A stretch of 64,000 bases of DNA from assembly GCA_027557655.1 (NCBI GenBank), contig CP064915.1, positions 434,001 through 498,000 on the forward strand, read 5' to 3'. The DNA is from Candidatus Kinetoplastibacterium crithidii (GTDB lineage Bacteria; Pseudomonadota; Gammaproteobacteria; Burkholderiales; Burkholderiaceae_B). Position numbers and translations under genes: made by a program. This document shows, piece after piece, positions 37,735 through 46,941 of the stretch (its first letter is position 1; every line of letters begins with the position of its first letter). The notes beneath the pieces are model-generated. The model was not told the origin of the DNA and made no database searches. It worked only from the letters and a program-made list of their open reading frames with translations.

Positions 37735-38852
37735 ATCTTCTTAAGAATATCCTCTAGTGCATTTAAAAACAAAGTATTTTCTACTTTCTTACCAATACTA
37801 ACTCTAAGCCACTCTGACAAACCGTAATTATCAACTGGACGAACAATAATTCCTCTTTTTAACAATTCAAAATTTATATTTCTAGCATCCCCTACTTTAA
37901 CCAATATAAAATTGCCAAAACTAGGAATATATTCTAGATTTAAAGAATCGAACGACCTATACAAATGATATTTTTCTTCCTTATTTAGAATACAACTTTT
38001 ATGTAAAAAATCTTGATCTTCTAAGGCTGTAATAGCTGCTAATTGAGCTAATGAATTTACATTGAATGGTTGTCTAACTCTATTTATAAAATCAGCTACA
38101 TCTGGATGAGAGACTGAAAAACCAACACGTAATCCAGCAAGGCCATAAGCTTTTGAAAAAGTTCTTATTACTATCAAATTTGGATATTTTTCTATTAGAG
38201 AAAAACTATCAAATCTATCAATTTCATCTAAATATTCAGTATAAGCTTCATCTAAAACAACTAAGACTTTGGTATTATATTTTTTATACACATGGTCTAA
38301 GAAATCAATAATATCATTCTTAGGTATAAATGTACCGGTTGGATTATTTGGGTTAGCAATAAATATTAATCTAGTGTCATCATCTATTGCGTTATAAAAT
38401 TTTTTTAAATCATACTGATATTCAATAGATGGTATTTGTATATGTCTAGCACCTCTAGCTTGAGTAGCTATCTTATAAACAGCAAATGAATACTCAGAAT
38501 ATATCGCAGAAGATCTATTATCCAAAAAAGCCAATGAAATGAGTTCTAATATATCATTTGAACCATTGCCCAAAACAATATTCTCTATTGAAATTGAATA
38601 TTTCTCTGATAAAGCATATTTTAGATCAAAACCATTAGCATCTGGATATCTAGATATAGTCCTAAAGGAGTCATTTATAATATTTATAACACTATCAGAA
38701 ACACCAAGAGGATTCTCATTAGAAGCAAGTTTTACAATGCTTTTTGGGTCTATATTAAACTCTCTAGCTAATTCCTCTATTGGTTTACCCGCCTGATAAG
38801 GATTAATTTTCTTTATATAATCTGGCAAAAAAAATCTATTTTCAATAACCAT
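37731..38852 (-). CDS. hisC: Histidinol-phosphate/aromatic aminotransferase
   Basis: PLP-dependent class I/II aminotransferase, 373 aa. The PLP lysine lies in IRTFSKAYGLAGLRVGF; NPNNPTGTFI, LDEAYTEYL and the N-terminal KLASNENPLG fit HisC. In this position within the serC-pheA-hisC-tyrA-aroA operon, the usual reading is that it transaminates phenylpyruvate and 4-hydroxyphenylpyruvate. Histidine synthesis is possible; no his genes are nearby. Confidence 0.9.
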   Translation of the reverse strand: MVIENRFFLPDYIKKINPYQAGKPIEELAREFNIDPKSIVKLASNENPLGVSDSVINIINDSFRTISRYPDANGFDLKYALSEKYSISIENIVLGNGSNDILELISLAFLDNRSSAIYSEYSFAVYKIATQARGARHIQIPSIEYQYDLKKFYNAIDDDTRLIFIANPNNPTGTFIPKNDIIDFLDHVYKKYNTKVLVVLDEAYTEYLDEIDRFDSFSLIEKYPNLIVIRTFSKAYGLAGLRVGFSVSHPDVADFINRVRQPFNVNSLAQLAAITALEDQDFLHKSCILNKEEKYHLYRSFDSLNLEYIPSFGNFILVKVGDARNINFELLKRGIIVRPVDNYGLSEWLRVSIGKKVENTLFLNALEDILKKI

Positions 38853-38859
38853 AATTTAC

Positions 38860-39951
38860 TCACTGTGCTGGATAAGAACCTAATATTTTAAAAAATGCTA
38901 CTTGTGATTTTATTAACTTTAAAGCATTGGAAACATTTTCATCATGCTGATGACCTTCTATATCTATATAAAAATAATATTCCCATTGGCCAGTACGAGC
39001 TGGCCTAGACTCAAAGCGAGTCATGGAAACATGATTAGTAGCAAATGGCTTTATCATTTCATAAACAGCACAAGAACGATTTGGAACAGCCAGAATCAAA
39101 CTAGTTTTATCTTTACCGCTAGGCATTGACTCTGAATTACCTATAGCAACAAAACGAGTGCGATTATTAATGTCATCCTGTATCTTAGAATAAACAGCCT
39201 TTAAACCCCAAGAATCTGCCGCTATCATTCCAGCTATGGCAGCACAATTAGGATTAAATGAAGCATGACGAGCAGCTTCAGAATTACTAGAAGCTGGAAG
39301 TCTTTCTATATTAGGAAAATTTTTATTTAACCAAATTTGACATTGAGCTAATGCTTGAGGATGTGCCATTATTTTATTAATACCATCCATTGTTCCATCC
39401 TTAGTAAGCAAACAATGCTCTATTATTAATGAACGCTCTCCCAATATTTTTACATTAGTATTAAGAAAAAGATCTAGGCTTCTATTAACAGCTCCTTCAA
39501 GAGAATTTTCAATAGGAACAATACCAATATCAGCTTTACCATTTTCTACTGAATAGAAAACTTCATCAAAAGAAGCACATGACAGTTTATCTACTGAGTG
39601 TCCTAAATGCTCAAATGCTGCTTGCTCAGAAAATGAACCTGATGGTCCTAGATAAGCAACTCTTGTACGACGTTCTAAATCACGACAAGCTGACATGATC
39701 TCTTTCCAAATGTAATATATAGCATCTTTTTGAAAAGGACCGTAATTTTTATTTTGTAAAGTCTCTATAATTTGAGCCTCTCTTTCTGGCTTAAAAACTG
39801 TTGAATTAGAATTTGTATTATTTTTAATATCACCTACTTTAATAACTACTTCAGCACGTTTGTTTAATAATTCCAAAATCTGCTCATCAATATCATCTAT
39901 TAAATTACGTAAAGGCAGCAAACTTGATTTTAACAATAATTCATCATCCAT
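38860..39951 (-). CDS. pheA: Chorismate mutase/prephenate dehydratase (P-protein)
   Basis: Bifunctional enzyme for phenylalanine. It is 363 aa from ATG 39951 (a TTG 12 nt upstream is rejected); it overlaps serC by 8 bp. Order: AroQ chorismate mutase (about 1-90), prephenate dehydratase (VAYLGPSGSFSEQAAF, GIVPIENSLEGAV, catalytic NNRTRFVAIG), C-terminal ACT domain with FESRPARTGQWEYYFY. The ACT effector loop GAL/VY reads SCAVY (C294), a departure from the usual Gly. Confidence 0.95.
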   Translation of the reverse strand: MDDELLLKSSLLPLRNLIDDIDEQILELLNKRAEVVIKVGDIKNNTNSNSTVFKPEREAQIIETLQNKNYGPFQKDAIYYIWKEIMSACRDLERRTRVAYLGPSGSFSEQAAFEHLGHSVDKLSCASFDEVFYSVENGKADIGIVPIENSLEGAVNRSLDLFLNTNVKILGERSLIIEHCLLTKDGTMDGINKIMAHPQALAQCQIWLNKNFPNIERLPASSNSEAARHASFNPNCAAIAGMIAADSWGLKAVYSKIQDDINNRTRFVAIGNSESMPSGKDKTSLILAVPNRSCAVYEMIKPFATNHVSMTRFESRPARTGQWEYYFYIDIEGHQHDENVSNALKLIKSQVAFFKILGSYPAQ

Positions 39952-41077
39952 AATGACACTCAAAATCTCTCATATATTTGATCAAAGATAAAACACCGGA
40001 CATCGACATAGCATTATAGATAGAAGCTCTTAATCCACCTACAGTTCTATGTCCATTTAAATTTATTAGACCTATTTTTTTAGCCTCAGATAAGAAAATA
40101 CTAGTCAAAGAACTATCTTTTATCATAAAAGTAATATTGACCCTTGATCTTACGCCTCTTTCTACTTCATTATTATAAAAATCAGTAGAATCTAGATAAT
40201 CATAAAAAACTGAAGACTTCATTCTATTCTCTTCAGCAATAACAGTTAAGCCACCCTTTTTCTTTAGCCATTTAAACATTAGACTAGCTACATAAATTTG
40301 AAATATAGGTGGAGTAGTATACAAAGAATTTGCTTCAAAAATATTAGTGTAATTAAAAGATGATGGACATAATGGCAAAAATTTTCCTAATAAATCTTTT
40401 CTAATTACAACAACCGTAAGACCAGCCACACCAATATTTTTTTGTGCACAAGCAAATACTAATCCAGTTCTTTCTATAGATAATGGCCTTGTCAAAAAAT
40501 TAGAAGAGGCATCGACAACCAAAACAGAATCAACAGACATATCTGCCAAAATAGGCCAGTCAATAAACTCAATGCCATCAATAGTTTCATTGCTACACAA
40601 ATGAACATAAGAAGATTCTTTTCTTAATCTCCAATTTTCTAAAAGAGGCATCCATCTACGAGGCTTATATTTAAAATTATTGTGATTTAAAACAGAATTA
40701 TTATCTACTGCTATACGCACATTACCATATTTTTTTGCTTCAAGATAAGAGGTATAAGACCAATGACCTGAAACTATAAAGTCAGCATTTCTATTATGAC
40801 ATCTACCCATAAGATTCATAGGAACAAAGGAATTAGCACCATGACCTCCAGCATGTGTAAAAATTATTGCATAATCATGACTAAGATTTAATAAATCACG
40901 TAAATCAGATTCTGCTTCGTAACAAATATTAGAAAAATCATCACTTCTATGACTCATCTCCAATATAGAAAACCCAGTATCATTCCAACTAATTAGATCA
41001 TGAGAAATCTGTTCTAATACACTTTTAGGCAAAACTGCAGGACCAGATGAAAAATTCCAAATTTGATCCACTCTCAC
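39944..41077 (-). CDS. serC: Phosphoserine aminotransferase
   Basis: Transaminates 3-phosphohydroxypyruvate for serine and acts in pyridoxal phosphate synthesis. The protein is 377 aa. WNFSSGPAVLPKSVLEQI opens the protein, LEMSHRS follows, and the PLP lysine is in VFACAQKNIGVAGLTVV. The start is GTG 41077 with AGGAG 5 nt upstream; a second GTG two codons in is possible. It lies 53 bp after gyrA. Confidence 0.93.
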   Translation of the reverse strand: MRVDQIWNFSSGPAVLPKSVLEQISHDLISWNDTGFSILEMSHRSDDFSNICYEAESDLRDLLNLSHDYAIIFTHAGGHGANSFVPMNLMGRCHNRNADFIVSGHWSYTSYLEAKKYGNVRIAVDNNSVLNHNNFKYKPRRWMPLLENWRLRKESSYVHLCSNETIDGIEFIDWPILADMSVDSVLVVDASSNFLTRPLSIERTGLVFACAQKNIGVAGLTVVVIRKDLLGKFLPLCPSSFNYTNIFEANSLYTTPPIFQIYVASLMFKWLKKKGGLTVIAEENRMKSSVFYDYLDSTDFYNNEVERGVRSRVNITFMIKDSSLTSIFLSEAKKIGLINLNGHRTVGGLRASIYNAMSMSGVLSLIKYMRDFECHYG

Positions 41078-41130
41078 ACGAACTCCTAACTACTGATAAG
41101 CAAAAAAATATAAAAATTAATATAGGAGAG

Positions 41131-43731
41131 TTAATCTAGTACTTTTATATGATCAAGAACAACTTCATCATCAGACTCAATAACTTTTCTAACTTTTGAT
41201 AAATAACTACCCTTAGTAACATTTATCAATGTAACACCTTGTGTAACCCTACCCATATTCCTAATTTCAGAAACTCTAGTTCTAACTAAAACACCAGCAG
41301 TAGTAATTAACATTATTTGATCATTTGGATTTACTAAAACAGCACCTATAACCTTACCATTACGTTTACTATTTTGTATCGCAATCATGCCTTTTGTACT
41401 TCTATTATGCACAGTATAGTGCTTAATAGAAGTTCTTTTTCCAAATCCATTCTCTGTAGCTATTAGAACACTCTTATCTTCATTATTAGATACTAATAAC
41501 GATACTACCTGTTGGTTCTTTCCTAGAATCATACCACGTACACCACGAGCACCTCTTCCCATAGAACGAACATCTTTTTCATTAAATCTTACAGCTTTTC
41601 CTGAATCTGAAAAAAGCATAATATCATAATCACCATTTGTTAGTTCCGCTCCAATCAAATAATCTCCATCATTCAAACTTACAGCTATAATCCCATTCTT
41701 TCTTGGATTAGAAAAATCAGATAATGGTGTTTTTTTAACAGTACCTTTAGCTGTTGCCATAAATACGTATAGATTTTCACTAAAATCTTTTACTGGCAAA
41801 ATAACTGTAATCTTTTCTTTGCTAGATAATGGAAATAAATTAATTACTGGTTTTCCTTTAGATCCTCTACTACCTTGAGGAGTCTCCCAAACTTTTATCC
41901 AATAAACTCTGCCCAAGTCAGAGAAAAATAGTAAATAATCGTGAGAATTTGCTATAAATAAATGTTCAATCCAGTCATCATCTTTAATAGAAGTTGCTTG
42001 CTTACCATAACCTCCTCTCTTTTGAGCATGATACTCAGACAAAGGTTGACTCTTTAAATAACCATTGTAGGACAAAGTAACAACCATATCAGTTGACACA
42101 ATTAAATCTTCTGTTGCTAATTCAGTCGTATTAGGTTCTATATGAGATTTTCTTGGGTCCTTTGTCTCACTAGAAAACTCATCTTTTATTAAGTTTAACT
42201 CATCCTTAATAATATCACTTATTCTTTCATGATTAGATAGGATATCTAATAAATCAGATATTATTGACATTATTTCTCTATATTCATCAAAAACCCTATC
42301 TTGTTCTAAACCAGTTAATCGTTGTAAACGCATATTTAATATTTCTTGTGCCTGCCATTCACTCAATCTATATAAATTAGATTCGACTATTCCAAAATTG
42401 TTACCAATATTAGCTGGTTTATAATTTTCTTTGGCAACTCCACTATTTTCAAATTTACTAATCATCGCCCCTACTAGATCAGATGGCCAATCCTTATCCA
42501 TTAAATTTTGACGAGCAATTAAAGGACTAGCTGCATTTTTAATTATTAATATAAACTCATCTATATTAGCCAAAGCGACTGCTAATCCTTCCAAAATATG
42601 AGCACGATTCTTAGCCTTATTTAATCTAAAAATGGTCCTCCTAGTAACCACTTCTCGACGATGTTCTAGGAAATAACTAATAATTTGCTTCAGATTTAAC
42701 AATCTAGGCTGACCATGTACTAAAGCAACTAAATTCATACCTAACGTATCTTGCAATTGCGTATTCTTATATAAATTATTTAGAATAATTTCAGGAGACT
42801 CTCCCCTCTTAAGTTCTATAACTAAACGCATCCCATCTTTATCTGACTCATCCCTTATATCAGATATACCTTCGATTCTTTTAGAGTTTACTAATTCAGC
42901 AATTCTCTCTTGAAGAGTTTTCTTATTAACTTGATATGGTATTTCATCAACAATAATTGCAGATTTATGCTCTCTACCATATTCTTCAAAATGAGTTTTG
43001 GCCCTCATTATAACTTTACCACGACCTGTTCTATATCCATCTCTAACACCAGAAAGACCATATATTATCCCTCCAGTTGGAAAATCAGGAGCAGGAATAA
43101 AATCAATCAATTCATCTATAGAACAATCAGGATTATCTAGGCAAAACAAACATCCTGAAATAACTTCTCTAAGATTATGTGGTGGAATATTAGTAGCCAT
43201 ACCAACAGCAATACCTGAGCCACCATTGATTAATAAATTAGGTAATTTAGTAGGTAAAACCAACGGTTCTTTTTCACTACCATCATAATTAAGACCAAAA
43301 TCAACTGTCTCACTATCAATATCAGCTAGTAATTCATGAGAAATTTTTGCTAATCTTATTTCTGTATAACGCATTGCGGCAGCACTATCGCCATCTACAG
43401 ATCCAAAATTACCCTGACCATCTACAAGCACATACCTCATAGAAAAATCTTGTGCCATTCTTACAATAGTATCATATACAGATTGATCTCCATGTGGATG
43501 ATATTTACCAATAACATCACCAACAATACGAGCTGACTTCTTATAAGCACGATTCCAATCATTGTTAAGTTCGTGCATGGCAAAAAGAACTCTTCTATGA
43601 ACAGGCTTTAATCCATCGCGAACATCAGGCAAAGCACGACCAACAATGACACTCATAGCATAGTCTAGATAACTACGACGCATTTCTTCTTCCAAAGATA
43701 TTGGAAGCATTTCCATAGCAAAAGAATTCAT
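41131..43731 (-). CDS. gyrA: DNA gyrase subunit A
   Basis: Breakage-reunion subunit of gyrase, 866 aa from ATG 43731 (an upstream in-frame GTG is rejected). LEEEMRRSYLDYAMSVIVGRALPD opens the protein, the catalytic Tyr is in AAMRYTEIRL, and the GyrA-box QKRGGYG begins the six-bladed C-terminal domain. The quinolone-resistance region reads HPHGDQSVYD: residue 83 is Gln where E. coli has Ser, while D87 is kept. gyrA-serC is the ordinary betaproteobacterial order. Confidence 0.97.
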   Translation of the reverse strand: MNSFAMEMLPISLEEEMRRSYLDYAMSVIVGRALPDVRDGLKPVHRRVLFAMHELNNDWNRAYKKSARIVGDVIGKYHPHGDQSVYDTIVRMAQDFSMRYVLVDGQGNFGSVDGDSAAAMRYTEIRLAKISHELLADIDSETVDFGLNYDGSEKEPLVLPTKLPNLLINGGSGIAVGMATNIPPHNLREVISGCLFCLDNPDCSIDELIDFIPAPDFPTGGIIYGLSGVRDGYRTGRGKVIMRAKTHFEEYGREHKSAIIVDEIPYQVNKKTLQERIAELVNSKRIEGISDIRDESDKDGMRLVIELKRGESPEIILNNLYKNTQLQDTLGMNLVALVHGQPRLLNLKQIISYFLEHRREVVTRRTIFRLNKAKNRAHILEGLAVALANIDEFILIIKNAASPLIARQNLMDKDWPSDLVGAMISKFENSGVAKENYKPANIGNNFGIVESNLYRLSEWQAQEILNMRLQRLTGLEQDRVFDEYREIMSIISDLLDILSNHERISDIIKDELNLIKDEFSSETKDPRKSHIEPNTTELATEDLIVSTDMVVTLSYNGYLKSQPLSEYHAQKRGGYGKQATSIKDDDWIEHLFIANSHDYLLFFSDLGRVYWIKVWETPQGSRGSKGKPVINLFPLSSKEKITVILPVKDFSENLYVFMATAKGTVKKTPLSDFSNPRKNGIIAVSLNDGDYLIGAELTNGDYDIMLFSDSGKAVRFNEKDVRSMGRGARGVRGMILGKNQQVVSLLVSNNEDKSVLIATENGFGKRTSIKHYTVHNRSTKGMIAIQNSKRNGKVIGAVLVNPNDQIMLITTAGVLVRTRVSEIRNMGRVTQGVTLINVTKGSYLSKVRKVIESDDEVVLDHIKVLD

Positions 43732-44074
43732 ATTTACGATCACACTATTTAAAAATAATCTCTAATTCACACAACAAAAAACACAATTTCCATTATAGAA
43801 GTATATGTTCTACCATTTAACTTAAGATACAAAACACAATATTATTTACAATAAACTAACTATATTTACATAATGAACAATTCAAGATAATGTCCATCTA
43901 AAACAACATTACACTTATTATTTTATAAATAATTAGATTAACATATCAAATCATCTTATGATTACCTAAAAGATTAATATATTAACATTTAATTTACATT
44001 AAATATCAATTAATGCTGTAAAATTAAGACTATGATACGTGTGTCTTATCCTTCAATTATAAAAGAGGAGAAAT
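43732..44074. other. 343-bp divergent promoter region of gyrA and ompA
   Basis: AT-rich, no gene. It must hold the promoters of gyrA (minus) and the OmpA-like gene (plus). I see only one plausible box, listed separately. Confidence 0.5.
44031..44036 (+). promoter_or_regulatory. Candidate -10 box of the OmpA-like gene
   Basis: TATGAT lies 38 bp before the ATG, giving a leader of about 30 nt. No good -35 box is present at 16-18 bp upstream, so this is tentative. Confidence 0.3.
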
Positions 44075-44620
44075 ATGAAGAAATCACTTAAAATGGCTTT
44101 AATCATTGCTTGTGCTGCAATTGCCACTTCCGGCAATGCTGTTACTAATGAAAAAAATTGTTGGACTGATTCATTTGGCAATCCAATTAAGAATGGAACT
44201 AATGAATTGCATTGGAAAAATAGTATTACTAGTAATAATCTAAAAAATAAAGTTGATAATGCTAGTTTAGAAAAAAAAATTAGTTTAAATAAAAATACTT
44301 TTTTCGATTTCGATAGTTATATTTTAAAGTCAGAAAGCATCAACCTTCTTGATACAATTATAGAAGATTTAAAAAATATCGATATAGATAAAGTTATTAT
44401 TTCTGGTTTTACAGATGCTAAAGGAAATGCTAATTATAATAATAAGCTTTCCGAAAATCGTGCAGAATCAGTTAAAAACTATCTAATTCATAATGGAATA
44501 AAATCTAGTTTTATATCTATAAAAGCTAATGGATCAAAGGACCCTATAGCCGATAACAATAGTGAAGAAGGAAGAGCAAAGAATAGACGAGCAGAGATTA
44601 AGGTGTTTAGCAAAAACTAA
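44075..44620 (+). CDS. ompA: OmpA-domain periplasmic/outer-membrane-associated protein
   Basis: Protein of 181 aa with a cleavable signal peptide (MKKSLKMALIIACAAIATSGNA, likely cut before VTNEK). A spacer of about 60 residues leads to a C-terminal OmpA-like peptidoglycan-binding domain (about 75-180): FFDFDSYILKSES, GFTDAKGNANYNNKLSENRAESVKNYL (binding Asp and Arg kept), NRRAEIKVF. There is no room for the eight-strand barrel of E. coli OmpA; Bordetella OmpA-like proteins next to gyrA have this compact form. A very strong Shine-Dalgarno, AGAGGAGA, precedes the ATG, suggesting high expression. Confidence 0.88.
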   Translation: MKKSLKMALIIACAAIATSGNAVTNEKNCWTDSFGNPIKNGTNELHWKNSITSNNLKNKVDNASLEKKISLNKNTFFDFDSYILKSESINLLDTIIEDLKNIDIDKVIISGFTDAKGNANYNNKLSENRAESVKNYLIHNGIKSSFISIKANGSKDPIADNNSEEGRAKNRRAEIKVFSKN

Positions 44621-44636
44621 TATCATAATATAAAAT

Positions 44637-44673
44637 GCTAGTAATATATTGGGTAACCCAATATATTACTAGC
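44637..44673 (+). terminator. Long perfect hairpin after the OmpA-like gene
   Basis: A 17-bp perfect inverted repeat (44637-44653 with 44657-44673) with a 3-nt loop starts 16 bp past the stop. No T run follows on the plus strand, so it may be an mRNA 3'-end stabiliser or a terminator of unusual type. Confidence 0.5.
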
Positions 44674-44772
44674 ACAGCAAGGACATAAAACATAATATGT
44701 AGGATATTTATTCTAGTTATATGTTATTATATATAAAAAATTTTATTAATCATTCTGAATTTGTTTTATAAA

Positions 44773-45159
44773 GGGGCCGACAAGGTTTCGACATTAGTTG
44801 GAAAATAGATTGCAGCATGTCGAGCACCAGTAAGCTCGGTAATCCACTGGAAAAAAATATAAACGCCAACGATACGCGTTTCAAGCTAGCAGCTTAGTTC
44901 TCTAGCCGCTGCACTAATCTTTCCTTGGGTTAGGTAATGTGAGTTTTTTCTTAAGTGAAATTACTTCATTGCTGCAGTGTCATTTACAAGGAATCAGTTT
45001 ATGATACTTTCACATATTGTAAACTTAATTCTAGTGAATCGTCTAATTATGGCCTGTTAGTTGGCATATTTTTAGACTAAAAAAAGTAAACTGACTACAC
45101 ATGTAGAAGCGACTATGGAAAACTGATGGACGGGGGTTCGATTCCCCCCGGCTCCACCA
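44773..45159 (+). ncRNA. ssrA: tmRNA (transfer-messenger RNA)
   Basis: A 387-nt RNA. The 5' end GGGGCCGACAAGGTTTCGAC and 3' end with GGGGGTTCGATTCC, CGGCTCC and ACCA fold into the tRNA-Ala-like domain; acceptor stem 44773-44779 pairs with 45149-45155, one G-U. The tag reading frame is 44865-44897, encoding ANDTRFKLAA and TAG. It rescues stalled ribosomes with SmpB and marks the product for proteolysis. The 3' end is 7 bp from the convergent rluD stop. Confidence 0.96.
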
Positions 45160-45166
45160 TAGTTTT

Positions 45167-46123
45167 TTAACATTCAAACCATTTCATAAGACTTATAATC
45201 TTAATCATATCTTCAGGCAGATGACAGTTAAATTGACAAAAACTACCTTTAATATCAATAAAATTTAATAACATTGAATGCAACATATGCCTATTACCTT
45301 CAACCACATAATTACTGTTATAAATAGAATCTCCAAGTATAGGATTCCCAATACTAGATAAATGAACTCTAATTTGATGGGTTCTACCTGTTTCTAATTT
45401 GCATATAACTTGCGTTATACTTTGCCCACTTGGTGTAATACCTTTTAAAATTGGTTTAAAATGAGTTACGGCTTCTTTAGGTGCTATAATATTTTTAACC
45501 CCCATTTTTATAGGATTATTAGTATCCCTACCTATAGGTTTATTTATAGTGCCAGCTACAGATATATGACCATGCACTATTGCAAAATATTCCCTAGAAA
45601 CATTTCTTAACTGTAATTGTCTTACAAGATATAACTGAGACTCTATTGTACGTGCAACAATCATAACTCCAGATGTATTTTTATCTAATCTATGAACAAT
45701 ACCTGCACGTGGTATATAAAATAACTCAGGATACTTATATAATAAGCCATTTAACAAAGTTCCTTTCCAATTTCCAGAACCTGGATGTGTTACTAATCCT
45801 GCTGGTTTATTGATGATAATCCAATCAGGACTTTCATCAATAACCTCAAAACTAATATTTTCTGGACTAAAAGATAAAGATTCTAATGTTGGCTGTATCC
45901 AAACAGTGATTACATCACCAGACTGAACGTTATGACGTATTTTTACTAACTTTCCATTTACTAAAACATGATTATTTTTAATCCATTGTTTGATACGTTC
46001 TCTAGAATACTCTGGCATCAAAAATGCTAATATTTTATCTAACCTATCACTAATACCTTCAGGAACAATTATACTTTTTGCTAAAGACTCATTAAAACAA
46101 TTAGAATTATATTTATCAAACAT
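45167..46123 (-). CDS. rluD: 23S rRNA pseudouridine(1911/1915/1917) synthase RluD
   Basis: Modifies helix 69 of 23S rRNA. The protein is 318 aa. The S4 domain (DRLDKILAFLMPEYSRERIKQWI) is followed by the catalytic motif PRAGIVHRLDKNTSGVMIVA and LETGRTHQIRVHLSSIGNPILGD. It is divergent from bamD by 59 bp, the common proteobacterial pairing. Confidence 0.94.
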   Translation of the reverse strand: MFDKYNSNCFNESLAKSIIVPEGISDRLDKILAFLMPEYSRERIKQWIKNNHVLVNGKLVKIRHNVQSGDVITVWIQPTLESLSFSPENISFEVIDESPDWIIINKPAGLVTHPGSGNWKGTLLNGLLYKYPELFYIPRAGIVHRLDKNTSGVMIVARTIESQLYLVRQLQLRNVSREYFAIVHGHISVAGTINKPIGRDTNNPIKMGVKNIIAPKEAVTHFKPILKGITPSGQSITQVICKLETGRTHQIRVHLSSIGNPILGDSIYNSNYVVEGNRHMLHSMLLNFIDIKGSFCQFNCHLPEDMIKIISLMKWFEC

Positions 46124-46182
46124 AGGAATAGATCGTATAATACAAAGAATAATATTTTAACTTAATAAACAATACATACTCC

Positions 46183-46929
46183 ATGTCTTATATATTTTTA
46201 AAAAAACTGAATCACTTTGTTAGATATACAATTTTGTTATTAACTATAATTATCTCAGTTGATGCATATGCACACAAGATAACCTGCATAAATAACAATA
46301 TATACCCAGAAGATGAAATTAGCAGACAATTATACGCTCAAACAATCAAGGAAATCGATAATAAAAATTGGATAAAATCAAAAGAATTAATCCATAAAAT
46401 TATCACAATAAGACCATTTGGAGAAGTTTATAAACAATCATTAATAAATTTAATATATATAAAATGGAAAAATGGTGAAATAGAAGAAGCCTTAGATGAT
46501 ATAGAACAATTCCAGAAAAAATATCCTGAGCATAACAATATTGATTATATACTTTATCTTAAAGGATTAATCAACTTCTCTCCTAAAAAATCATTTATTC
46601 CTTTTTTTAATACAGATCTCTTTCTGGAAAAAGATGTAAAAAAAATGCAAAAAGCCTATGAAAGTTATGATGAATTAATAAAGAATTTTCCAAATAGTGA
46701 GTATATTGAAGAAGCAAAAAAATTACTTAAATATACTAAAAATTCCATAGCAAAAAATGAATTAAATATCACAGAATATTATTTTAAGAAAGGGGCTTAC
46801 TTAGCATCAATTAATCGCGCCAATAATCTTATAATGAAATTCAAAGAATCTCCTTATAGTTATAAGGCAAAACAAATACTGGAACAATCTTATAAAGAAT
46901 TAAATATAAAGATATGTACAAATAACTAA
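46183..46929 (+). CDS. bamD: Outer membrane assembly factor BamD, lipobox not visible
   Basis: TPR protein of the BAM complex that inserts barrel proteins in the outer membrane; 248 aa. After an N-terminal hydrophobic segment (about 16-28), five TPR-like helix pairs include RQLYAQTIKEIDNKNWIKS, AYESYDELIKNFPNSEY and YYFKKGAYLASINRANNLI, as in ComL/YfiO. BamD is normally a lipoprotein; here the only nearby cysteine (C35) is preceded by HKIT, not a lipobox, and AYA-H at 28-31 looks like a signal peptidase I site. The position divergent from rluD supports the call. Confidence 0.85.
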   Translation: MSYIFLKKLNHFVRYTILLLTIIISVDAYAHKITCINNNIYPEDEISRQLYAQTIKEIDNKNWIKSKELIHKIITIRPFGEVYKQSLINLIYIKWKNGEIEEALDDIEQFQKKYPEHNNIDYILYLKGLINFSPKKSFIPFFNTDLFLEKDVKKMQKAYESYDELIKNFPNSEYIEEAKKLLKYTKNSIAKNELNITEYYFKKGAYLASINRANNLIMKFKESPYSYKAKQILEQSYKELNIKICTNN

Positions 46930-46941
46930 ATAATGTCTTAC

